In this document: positions 1 to 5,815 of the stretch, piece after piece | Numbering within the stretch: position 1 is the first letter of the stretch | How the letters are laid out: every line of letters starts with the position of its first letter | Assembly: GCA_027076245.1 (NCBI GenBank) | Contig: JALTKC010000436.1 | Location: forward strand, 1 to 12,016 | Source: Gammaproteobacteria bacterium | Lineage (GTDB): Bacteria > Pseudomonadota > Gammaproteobacteria > GRL18 | Direction of reading: 5' to 3' | DNA length: 12,016 nt | Program-made: the position numbers and the translations under genes | The notes under the pieces: model-generated | What the model was told of the DNA's origin: nothing | The model's input: only the letters and a program-made list of their open reading frames with translations | Database searches by the model: none

Positions 1-70
1 GAATAAAGAGTTGCTTGGGTGGGTACCTCAGGTATCCGTTATGGAAGGAATAAAAAAAACCATTGAATAA
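1..70 (+). CDS. NAD-dependent sugar-nucleotide epimerase/dehydratase, C-terminal end only (WbpK/WbpV-like)
   Basis: Reading from base 2, the frame gives a 22-residue tail containing LLGWVPQVSVMEGIKKTIE and ends at TAA 68-70. The pattern LGW.P.VS...G...TI is the usual extreme C-terminus of short-chain-dehydrogenase-type UDP-sugar epimerases/dehydratases. The gene body lies left of the window. It is followed, with an 8-base overlap, by a WbpL-like and then a WbpM-like gene. That is the order wbpK/wbpV - wbpL - wbpM known at the end of Pseudomonas O-antigen clusters. The substrate cannot be told from the tail; UDP-GlcNAc/GalNAc 4-epimerase or a 6-deoxy-sugar reductase are both possible. Family is inferred from a short motif plus context. 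Confidence 0.6.
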   Translation, partial: NKELLGWVPQVSVMEGIKKTIE

Positions 71-1061
71 TATAATTATTTTTCTAACATTTTTGGGTGC
101 TTTTATTCTGACCGGTGTTGTTAGAAAGTTTGCGCTTAAAAAAAATATCATTGATACACCCAATAAACGTAGCTCCCATACTATGCCAACTCCTCGAGGA
201 GGCGGGGTGGCCATTGTGCTGTCGTTTTATGCAGGTTTAATTTCATTATATTGGCTTGATGGTGTTGCCCACTCTGTTGTTTATGGTTTGTCAGGGCTGG
301 CCAGTGTTGCCGTTATTGGTTTTATTGATGATCATGAGCATATTCCAGCTCGTTATCGGCTTCTGGTGCATTTTTTGGCTTCAGTATGGGGGTGTTACTG
401 GTTTGGCATTGTTCCATGGGGGAGTGAAAATAGTATAAGTTACTGGTTCTTTTGGGGAGTAAGTATTTTATATCTGGTCTGGTTACTAAACCTCTATAAT
501 TTTATGGATGGTATAGATGGTATTGCAACTATTGAAGCTATCAGTGTGACTGCCAGTGCCGGTGTGTTGCTGTTTCTAAATGGTCATACGGATTTGTTGC
601 CTGTTCTGTTTATTTTAATTGCTGCTTTAACCGGCTTTTTATTCTGGAACTGGCCACCTGCCCGTATTTTTATGGGAGATGTGGGTAGTGCATATATTGG
701 TATCCTGTTAGGTGGACTGTCCTTAATAACAGCTAATAATGGTAGTCTTGATTTTGTAATCTGGTTAATTTTATTAGCAGTTTTTATTAGTGATGCTACT
801 TATACCTTACTGGTACGGTTCGTCAGAGGGGATAAGATTTATGAGGCTCATCGAAGTCATGCTTATCAGAATCTCTCACGTCGCTTTGGTCATAAAGCAG
901 TCACATTGGGTATATTATTTATAAATGTTTTCTGGTTACTTCCACTGTCCTTGCTGGCTAATAAATACAGTCACTCTGTAATTTTTATTATAATTATTGC
1001 TTATTTACCTCTGTTTCTAATAGCAAAGAAAAATAATGCAGGTTTGCCTGAAAGTACTTAA
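63..1061 (+). CDS. wbpL: Undecaprenyl-phosphate sugar-1-phosphate transferase (MraY/WecA family, WbpL-like)
   Basis: A 332-aa polytopic inner-membrane protein predicted to transfer a HexNAc-1-phosphate (GlcNAc, FucNAc or QuiNAc type) from its UDP-sugar to undecaprenyl phosphate, the first step of O-antigen unit assembly. Family motifs are all present: the early PNxRSSHxxPxPRGGG stretch (residues 33-48), the Asp pair DD at 89-90, the NxxNFMDGID core at 143-152, MGDVGS at 204-209, and the cytosolic HRSHAYQ loop at 263-268. The loop form is typical of the WbpL/WbcO branch rather than of MraY. About ten hydrophobic segments are spread along the chain. The start is TTG at 63: an in-frame stop lies at 51-53, no ATG is available, and a later start would threaten the first motif. 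A GGAAGGA stretch at 43-49 may be the ribosome site, though its spacing is long. The overlap with the previous stop suggests translational coupling. The exact sugar is unknown. Confidence 0.9.
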   Translation: MNNIIIFLTFLGAFILTGVVRKFALKKNIIDTPNKRSSHTMPTPRGGGVAIVLSFYAGLISLYWLDGVAHSVVYGLSGLASVAVIGFIDDHEHIPARYRLLVHFLASVWGCYWFGIVPWGSENSISYWFFWGVSILYLVWLLNLYNFMDGIDGIATIEAISVTASAGVLLFLNGHTDLLPVLFILIAALTGFLFWNWPPARIFMGDVGSAYIGILLGGLSLITANNGSLDFVIWLILLAVFISDATYTLLVRFVRGDKIYEAHRSHAYQNLSRRFGHKAVTLGILFINVFWLLPLSLLANKYSHSVIFIIIIAYLPLFLIAKKNNAGLPEST

Positions 1062-1105
1062 TTCATGTTTTATCATATCTTTAGGATGTGTGATAGACTT
1101 TTTCT

Positions 1106-3022
1106 ATGGCGAAAAAAGAATTGTCCAAAAATTTTAAACAGTTCCTTATGATCCTTGCGGATCTTGTGTGGTTGCCCCTCTCGTTATGGTTGGCAATTAG
1201 TTTGCGTTGGGGAGAACAGCCATATCATACTGATTATCAGGAGCTTATAGTTTATATTCTGAACACCCTGTTCAGTGTGGTAGTTTTTCTGAAGCTTGGT
1301 TTGTATCGGGCCGTAATTCGTTTTATGGGAATTGAAGCTTTTCTGGCTGTTATCAAGGGAATATCTATTTCTGCCTTAATTGTTGGGACTCTGGTCTTTT
1401 TGACTCGTGCGGATGGAATCCCACGTTCTATACCCTTCATATATTGGGGAATCGCTTTATTTTTTGTAGGGGGCTCGCGTTTTATTATATGGTTCTATTA
1501 TCAGTCTTTACTTAAGAAAGACAAAGAAAAAGTGGCTATTTACGGTGCCGGTGATGCGGGTCGTCAGTTGTTAACAGCTTTACGTCAGGGTAGTGAATAT
1601 GAGCCGGTTTTATTTCTTGATGATAATCGTAAGCTGAAAGGTCAGGTTATTAATGGTCTTAAGGTTTATCGTCCTCATCATCTTGAAAAGTTTATTCAGC
1701 AGGAAGGCATAAAACAGGTGCTTCTGGCCATGCCTTCGATTGCCATACATCAGAAAAGAAAAATTATTGCTGATCTGGAGCCGTTACCGGTACAGGTAAA
1801 AACCATACCGGTACTGGCGGATATTGTCAGTGGTAAGGCAAAAATTGCTGAATTACGGGAAGTGGATATACAGGATCTGCTGGGCAGAGATTCAGTTGCA
1901 CCGGATAACCAGCTTTTTGATAAGTGTATAAAAAATAAAGTGGTTTTTGTCTCTGGTGCGGGTGGCTCCATTGGCTCGGAACTGTGCCGTCAAATTATAA
2001 AACATCAACCCAGACACCTGGTTTTATTTGAACTGTCAGAATACGCCCTGTATTCCATTGAGCAGGAACTAAAGAAAATCCTGCCCGAGGGTATTCAGAT
2101 GACTGCGTTGCTGGGTTCCGTACAGGATAAAAAACGTCTGCAGAGTATCTTTATGGTTTACGGGGTGCAGACCGTTTATCATGCAGCAGCCTATAAGCAT
2201 GTGCCTATTGTTGAAGAAAATATTGTAGAAGGTATTCGAAACAATATTTTTGGAACGTACCGGGCTGCTGAGGCAGCATTTGACAGTGGTGTAGAAACTT
2301 TTGTGTTAATTTCAACGGATAAAGCTGTACGTCCTACCAATGTAATGGGAGCTACCAAACGTTTTTCTGAAATGGTATTGCAGGCACTTGCCGATAGGCA
2401 TACCATGCAGGGTACTCGTTTTTGTATGGTGCGTTTCGGTAATGTATTAGGTTCGTCGGGTTCTGTCGTTCCATTGTTTAAAAAGCAGATCAAACAGGGC
2501 GGTCCAGTTACGGTAACTCATCCCGATATTGTACGTTACTTTATGACTATTCCAGAAGCGACTCAGTTGGTTATACAGGCTGGTGCCCTGGGGCAGGGTG
2601 GAGATGTCTTTGTATTGGATATGGGCGAACCGGTAAAAATTGCCGATCTTGCCAGAAAAATGATCCATCTTTCTGGTTATGAAGTAAAAGATGAGAATAA
2701 TCCCAATGGTGATATTGAGCTGGTTTATACCGGTCTGCGTCCTGGAGAGAAGCTCTATGAGGAATTGCTCATTGGTGATAATGTGACCGGTACACAACAC
2801 CCCAGAATTATGAGGGCACAGGAAAAAATGCTGTCCTATGATACTATTCATAGAAAGATGCAGCTGCTTGATGAGGCCTGTAATGACTTTAATATTGCCT
2901 GGGTAAGGGAAATCCTTCTGGAAAGTGAAACCGGTTATGTTCCCGATAAGGAGCAACCTGTAGATTTATTATGGTGTGAATTAAAGAAAAAGGAAAATAA
3001 TGTAATTAAGGCTCAGTTTTAA
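1106..3022 (+). CDS. wbpM: Membrane-bound UDP-GlcNAc 4,6-dehydratase (WbpM/CapD/FlaA1-type)
   Basis: A 638-aa nucleotide-sugar dehydratase of the large membrane class. It has four N-terminal membrane segments (about residues 12-32, 48-66, 85-100, 108-130). A first Rossmann-like domain with YGAGDAG (146-152) follows, and then the catalytic SDR domain with GAGGSIGSE (284-292). Further family marks are AAYKHVPIVE (361-370), STDK (403-406), MGATK (414-418), VRFGNVLGS (442-450) and TGLRPGEKLYEEL (542-554). The active-site Tyr of ordinary SDRs is replaced by Met414, with Lys418 kept; the MxxxK form is known for WbpM-class enzymes. The expected product is UDP-4-keto-6-deoxy-GlcNAc, feeding QuiNAc/FucNAc-type sugars. 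Length is close to P. aeruginosa WbpM. It lies 44 bases after wbpL on the same strand and is probably co-transcribed. The ribosome site is weak. Confidence 0.93.
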   Translation: MAKKELSKNFKQFLMILADLVWLPLSLWLAISLRWGEQPYHTDYQELIVYILNTLFSVVVFLKLGLYRAVIRFMGIEAFLAVIKGISISALIVGTLVFLTRADGIPRSIPFIYWGIALFFVGGSRFIIWFYYQSLLKKDKEKVAIYGAGDAGRQLLTALRQGSEYEPVLFLDDNRKLKGQVINGLKVYRPHHLEKFIQQEGIKQVLLAMPSIAIHQKRKIIADLEPLPVQVKTIPVLADIVSGKAKIAELREVDIQDLLGRDSVAPDNQLFDKCIKNKVVFVSGAGGSIGSELCRQIIKHQPRHLVLFELSEYALYSIEQELKKILPEGIQMTALLGSVQDKKRLQSIFMVYGVQTVYHAAAYKHVPIVEENIVEGIRNNIFGTYRAAEAAFDSGVETFVLISTDKAVRPTNVMGATKRFSEMVLQALADRHTMQGTRFCMVRFGNVLGSSGSVVPLFKKQIKQGGPVTVTHPDIVRYFMTIPEATQLVIQAGALGQGGDVFVLDMGEPVKIADLARKMIHLSGYEVKDENNPNGDIELVYTGLRPGEKLYEELLIGDNVTGTQHPRIMRAQEKMLSYDTIHRKMQLLDEACNDFNIAWVREILLESETGYVPDKEQPVDLLWCELKKKENNVIKAQF

Positions 3023-3027
3023 TTGTT

Positions 3028-3036
3028 TGCTATAAT
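3028..3036 (+). promoter_or_regulatory. Candidate extended -10 promoter before the Uma2 gene
   Basis: TGC-TATAAT: a perfect -10 hexamer (3031-3036) with the TG of an extended -10 element at 3028-3029, just after the wbpM stop. No good -35 is seen, as is usual for extended -10 promoters. It would let the accessory genes that follow be transcribed apart from the O-antigen operon. Inferred from sequence only. Confidence 0.5.
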
Positions 3037-3082
3037 TGATATAAAGGTGAGCAACCAGAGTGCGATTATCTGATGTTTATTT

Positions 3083-3628
3083 ATGAAAACGGTTAATTTT
3101 ATCAAACACTATACTTATGCAGACTACAAGCTCTGGGAAGGGAAATGGGAGCTTTTTGATGGTTTTCCTGTTGCCATGAGTCCTGCGCCAACGATTACTC
3201 ATCAGGCTATCGCTTATGAAATATCCAGACAGCTTGGCAATTCTGTTGAAGATTGTGAACGCTGTCTGGTTCTGGGTGAAGAAGACTATAAACTGGCTGA
3301 TGATACGATACTGCGCCCCGATGTTGTACTGATCTGTGATGAACCCAATGAGGCTTATATTACCAAAGCACCTGAGTTGATTGTAGAGGTGGTTTCCAAA
3401 AGCACAGCTAAAAATGACGAAGGCTATAAGTTTCAGAAGTATGAAGCGGAAAAAGTCACTTACTATGTCATTGTCTATCCGGATGATTTATACGCCAAGG
3501 TCTATAAGCTTAAAGACGGCAAATATGACAAACAGGGTGACTTTTCCAGAGAAACTTATGACTTTGAAGAAACACTCTGTAAGGTCAGTATTAATTTCGA
3601 CAGAGTTTTTAAGCGTTTTCGTAAATAA
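3083..3628 (+). CDS. Uma2 family (DUF820) PD-(D/E)xK nuclease-like protein
   Basis: A 181-aa soluble protein with the conserved features of Uma2/DUF820. These are Y-x-WEGKWELFDG near the N-terminus (Glu23), His40 in the first helix (THQAIAYEI), RPDV (Asp80), PELIVEVVS (Glu102), and a Lys pair in YKFQKYEAEKVTYYVIV (116, 119). Together they form the likely PD-(D/E)xK active site. The family is restriction-endonuclease-like; it is abundant in cyanobacteria and scattered elsewhere, and its cellular role is mostly unproven. The gene appears complete at both ends. The ATG at 3083 has no clear Shine-Dalgarno; the in-frame GTG at 3047 is closed by TGA at 3071. Its 3' end abuts a truncated DUF4258 toxin fragment and a zinc-finger antitoxin gene, so it may have inserted into a toxin-antitoxin locus. 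Nuclease activity is family inference. Confidence 0.85.
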   Translation: MKTVNFIKHYTYADYKLWEGKWELFDGFPVAMSPAPTITHQAIAYEISRQLGNSVEDCERCLVLGEEDYKLADDTILRPDVVLICDEPNEAYITKAPELIVEVVSKSTAKNDEGYKFQKYEAEKVTYYVIVYPDDLYAKVYKLKDGKYDKQGDFSRETYDFEETLCKVSINFDRVFKRFRK

Positions 3629-3788
3629 TGATAAGCCATACCCCTCTCGACTAAGCCTGGGTTTCATTAAGAAAAGACCTGTGCATGTTGTTTATTCACT
3701 TGATGAGCAAGAGAATATTATTGTTATAACTGTTTATGAGCCTGAGCTGGATAAATGGTATGCCGGTTTTAAAAAGAGGAAGAAATAA
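3627..3788 (+). pseudogene. DUF4258 toxin-like fragment lacking its N-terminal half
   Basis: In this frame 53 codons read NDKPYPSRLSLG, then RPVHVVYSLDEQENIIVITVYEP, then LDKWYAGFKKRKK before TAA. This is the C-terminal half of DUF4258, the toxin-like partner commonly encoded just before YgiT-type zinc-finger antitoxins. Intact members are about 90-100 aa and begin with a segment bearing HAxxRMxxR-like residues, which is absent here. Upstream of about 3627 the same frame stays open to an ATG at 3414, but that stretch overlaps the Uma2 gene out of frame and resembles nothing in DUF4258. No ATG lies in frame within the recognisable part; a GTG at 3681 would give only 35 aa. The stop is directly followed by the antitoxin ATG (3789), as in an intact operon. 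I read it as a 5'-truncated remnant; expression as an overlapping read-through product is less likely. Confidence 0.7.
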
Positions 3789-4022
3789 ATGCAGTGTGTG
3801 ATTTGTAAAAATGGTCAAATTACTGAAGGTGATACCACTGTTACTTTGGAAAAAGAAGGGGCTACTTTAGTATTCAGGCATGTGCCTGCAATGGTATGCG
3901 ATAATTGTGGTGAAAAATATATTGATAGTGAAGTAACTCAAGACTTATTAAAAACAGCTTCGGAAATTGTTCAAAGTGGTGTCGAGCTGGATATTAGAAA
4001 CTTTAAAAAAACTGCAGCATAA
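3789..4022 (+). CDS. YgiT/MqsA-type zinc-finger antitoxin, short form
   Basis: A 77-aa protein with two Cys pairs, CxxC at residues 3-6 and 37-40, that would hold one zinc ion. This is the N-terminal domain layout of MqsA/YgiT. It lacks the C-terminal helix-turn-helix DNA-binding domain of full MqsA (about 130 aa). That matches the short antitoxins paired with DUF4258 partners, whose C-termini end in a similar GxELxxRxF stretch (here about residues 64-72). The start is firm: a purine-rich GAGGAAG ribosome site lies in the end of the preceding frame, and the ATG touches its TAA. Because the toxin gene is truncated, this may now be an orphan antitoxin, kept perhaps by chance or to neutralise a related toxin elsewhere. 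The role is inferred from family and position. Confidence 0.82.
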   Translation: MQCVICKNGQITEGDTTVTLEKEGATLVFRHVPAMVCDNCGEKYIDSEVTQDLLKTASEIVQSGVELDIRNFKKTAA

Positions 4023-4046
4023 CATTTAGTTATGACTTTATAGAAA

Positions 4047-4122
4047 TGGTGCCCAGACCTGGAATCGAACCAGGGACACAGGGATTTTCAGTCCCTTGCT
4101 CTACCGACTGAGCTATCTGGGC
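4047..4122 (-). tRNA. pheT-like tRNA-Phe: tRNA-Phe (anticodon GAA), CCA encoded
   Basis: The minus strand from 4122 to 4047 folds as a 76-nt tRNA. The acceptor stem is GCCCAGA/TCTGGGC, the D arm contains AGCTCAGTCGGTAGAGC, the anticodon arm is GGGACTGAAAATCCC with anticodon GAA, and the T arm is built on GGTTCGATTCC. The discriminator is A, followed by an encoded CCA. It is very close to E. coli tRNA-Phe. It lies downstream of yggX on the same strand but has its own promoter. The 3' end faces the Uma2/toxin-antitoxin patch. Confidence 0.97.
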
Positions 4123-4181
4123 ATATTTGGATGTTGATGAATCAAATTATTCGGTGAGACTTAATTTATTCAACGGCGTGT

Positions 4182-4210
4182 ATTCTGTCTTTTTTGCCGG
4201 TTTGTGTCAA
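4182..4210 (-). promoter_or_regulatory. Sigma70 promoter for tRNA-Phe with GC-rich discriminator
   Basis: On the minus strand a perfect -35 TTGACA (4210-4205) is followed after exactly 17 bases by CAGAAT (4187-4182), a 4 of 6 match to the -10 consensus. The next bases, ACACGCCG, make a GC-rich discriminator of the kind seen at stringently controlled stable-RNA promoters. Transcription would start near 4175 and give a leader of about 50 nt before the mature tRNA. Stringent control is inference. Confidence 0.75.
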
Positions 4211-4240
4211 GAAAAATTTTAATTAATCTTGAATAAATAA

Positions 4241-4302
4241 GGGCCTCATCCTGGCCTTCTCCCGGAGGGAGAAGGAACCTGCTGCAGTCAGATGGCAGCG
4301 GG
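4241..4302. repeat. Twin-hairpin REP-like element downstream of yggX
   Basis: There are two adjacent inverted repeats. The first is a perfect 9-bp stem CCTTCTCCC/GGGAGAAGG with loop GGA (4255-4275). The second is CCTGCTGC/GCAGCGGG with a 9-nt loop and one G-T pair (4278-4302). The leading stretch from 4241, with CCTCATCC before the first stem, resembles widely dispersed bacterial REP-type repeats. It lies between the yggX stop and the tRNA promoter, where it could end or stabilise the yggX transcript. There is no T run after either stem, so a classical intrinsic terminator is not supported. Confidence 0.55.
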
Positions 4303-4311
4303 AATGAAAGA

Positions 4312-4584
4312 TTATTTGGGTGGTACATAATCGCCTGGTTTGGCGACGGCTTCATCGCTGAAGAAAAATTTGTCCATTTCGGTTTCCAGAAACTTGCGGT
4401 GTTCCGGATCGATGGGAGACAGGCGGTACTCATTGATCAGCATGGTCTGGTGCTGGATCCAGGCGTTCCAGGCTTCTTTGGAGACATTATCAAAAATTCG
4501 TTTGCCCAGATCACCGGGGTAGGTTGGGCGTTCCAGGCCTTCGGCTTCTTTTCCCAGTTTTACGCAATTTACCATTCGAGTCAT
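4312..4584 (-). CDS. yggX: YggX family Fe(II)-trafficking / oxidative damage protection protein
   Basis: A 90-aa soluble protein matching YggX along its whole length. It has conserved Cys7 in MVNCVKLGKEAEGL, PGDLGKRI (residues 23-30), the SKEAWNAWIQHQTMLINEYRL helix region (35-55), and EHRKFLExEMDKFFF (61-75). The family lowers damage to iron-sulfur clusters under oxidative stress and is proposed to carry or buffer Fe(II) in the cytosol. The start at 4584 is supported by AAAGG 7 bases upstream; Met4 has no such site. It lies 53 bases downstream of mutY on the same strand, the mutY-yggX pairing conserved in gammaproteobacteria. MutY carries a [4Fe-4S] cluster, so the pairing makes functional sense. 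Confidence 0.95.
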   Translation of the reverse strand: MTRMVNCVKLGKEAEGLERPTYPGDLGKRIFDNVSKEAWNAWIQHQTMLINEYRLSPIDPEHRKFLETEMDKFFFSDEAVAKPGDYVPPK

Positions 4585-4637
4585 ATTGGTACCTTTAATC
4601 TAAAAGTTCAAAATTTAAGTGGACTGACGATAGCTCT

Positions 4638-5693
4638 TTAAGGCCCGGCATCCAGTTGAGATATAAGTTTGGTTATGGGGCCTGGCAATCCTAATTTCAA
4701 TGGTTTACTTAGGGAGTACCAGAGAAAGCGGTTATCATCCATTACTATGGGAGGTATTTTAACCTGAATTTGTAACGGAGTAATATCTAAATGATAATGG
4801 CTGAAGGTATGCCTGAATTCCGGCAGTTTCTGAACAGGGCCGCAGGTTTGATAATGATGTGATTCCAGCCAGCTTTTTAGCTCTGCTTTGTCCTGACAGT
4901 TCTGACACTGTGGAAATGACCAGAGCCCGCCCCAGATCCCCTGCTGGGGTCTTTTTTCCAGTAATATATCACCGTTTTCATTGCACAGGATCAGTAAACA
5001 GGTCTTTTTTACGGGCTTATTTTTTTTAGGTTTCGGGTTAGGATACTGCTTTATGGTATCGTTAAGACAGGACAGGCACTGAGTCTGCAAGGGGCATTGT
5101 GAGCATTGAGGTTTGCTGCGGCTGCACAGGCTGGCACCCAGATCCATCATGGCCTGGTTAAAATCACCACAGCGTTGTTTCGGGGTGAGTTTTTCGGCCA
5201 GACTCCAGAGTGCTTTCTGTACCCTTGTCTGTCCCGGCCAGCCGTCCACCTGGAAGCAGCGGCATAAAATGCGCTTAACATTGCCGTCCAGTATGGGGTG
5301 GTGCTGTTGACAGGCCAGAGATAAAATGGCTCCGGCGGTAGAACGGCCTATGCCGGGTAAAGCCTGAATGTTCTCTACAGAGTCCGGGAACTGCCCTGCA
5401 AACTGGTCGCGCACGATTTGTGCGGCCTTGTGCAGGTTTCTTGCCCGGGCGTAATAGCCCAGTCCGGTCCACAGGTGCAGGACTTCGTCCTGAGGGGCAT
5501 TGGCCAGGCTGATAATATCGGGAAACTGCTGCATAAAACGCTGGTAGTAGGGAATAACGGTTTTTACCTGAGTCTGCTGTAACATGATTTCCGAGATCCA
5601 GACCCGGTAAGGTGTTTTGTTCTTTTGCCAGGGGAGGTTTTTTCTGCCGTGCTGGTCGTACCAGGTGAGTAATTTGGACGCGAAGATGTTGAT
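4638..5693 (-). CDS. mutY: Adenine DNA glycosylase MutY, with probable non-canonical ATC start
   Basis: This base-excision repair glycosylase removes A paired with 8-oxoG. From an ATC at 5693 the protein is 351 aa, against 350 in E. coli. It has LLTWYDQHGRKNLPWQ (8-23), the WISEIMLQQTQV motif with catalytic Glu35, the helix-hairpin-helix LPGIG (112-116), and ILDGNVKR with catalytic Asp136. The four cluster Cys at 190, 197, 200 and 206 (C-x6-C-x2-C-x5-C) bind [4Fe-4S]. A C-terminal NUDIX-like 8-oxoG recognition domain spans about 231-345. The first ATG of the frame (5585) lies just after Glu35 and would give an inactive 315-aa protein. Between it and the in-frame TAA (5711-5709) there is no ATG, GTG or TTG. 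ATC at 5693 gives the best length, with a weak AGAGAT stretch before it; a second ATC is at 5687. It follows asmA and precedes yggX on the minus strand. Confidence 0.9.
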   Translation of the reverse strand: MNIFASKLLTWYDQHGRKNLPWQKNKTPYRVWISEIMLQQTQVKTVIPYYQRFMQQFPDIISLANAPQDEVLHLWTGLGYYARARNLHKAAQIVRDQFAGQFPDSVENIQALPGIGRSTAGAILSLACQQHHPILDGNVKRILCRCFQVDGWPGQTRVQKALWSLAEKLTPKQRCGDFNQAMMDLGASLCSRSKPQCSQCPLQTQCLSCLNDTIKQYPNPKPKKNKPVKKTCLLILCNENGDILLEKRPQQGIWGGLWSFPQCQNCQDKAELKSWLESHHYQTCGPVQKLPEFRHTFSHYHLDITPLQIQVKIPPIVMDDNRFLWYSLSKPLKLGLPGPITKLISQLDAGP

Positions 5694-5777
5694 GGGACTA
5701 TCTCTTGATTAAGTTCTTAATAACTGCTTAATAGCCGGAAGGTAGGGGGACTTTCTTATCCAGCAGCCAGACAAGTA

Positions 5778-5812
5778 TGCGGGCAGGGATGCCCGCACTC
5801 CCAGGAGGGTGA
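5778..5812. repeat. GC-rich hairpin repeat between asmA and mutY
   Basis: A perfect 8-bp inverted repeat TGCGGGCA/TGCCCGCA with loop GGGA (5778-5797) is followed by an imperfect one (5796-5811, CACTCC against GGGTG with a wobble). It sits 19 bases past the asmA stop on the transcript strand. No T run follows, so it is more like a REP element or an mRNA-stabilising 3' structure than an intrinsic terminator. It could partly uncouple asmA from mutY. Confidence 0.5.
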
Positions 5813-5815
5813 GCC

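Noticed and set aside
2191..2956. Long minus-strand open frames inside wbpM as genes
   Set aside because: They are antisense to a strongly conserved dehydratase and show no recognisable family.
3414..3788. A 124-aa open frame overlapping the Uma2 gene as a full-length toxin gene
   Set aside because: Only the last 53 residues resemble DUF4258; the first 71 are an out-of-frame reading of the Uma2 gene with no family resemblance.
4255..4302. Rho-independent terminator after yggX
   Set aside because: The stems are strong but no T run follows on either strand; described as a repeat instead.
4638..5585. mutY as a 315-aa protein starting at the first ATG
   Set aside because: It would lack the N-terminal helix and the catalytic Glu, while the missing residues are clearly encoded upstream in the same frame.
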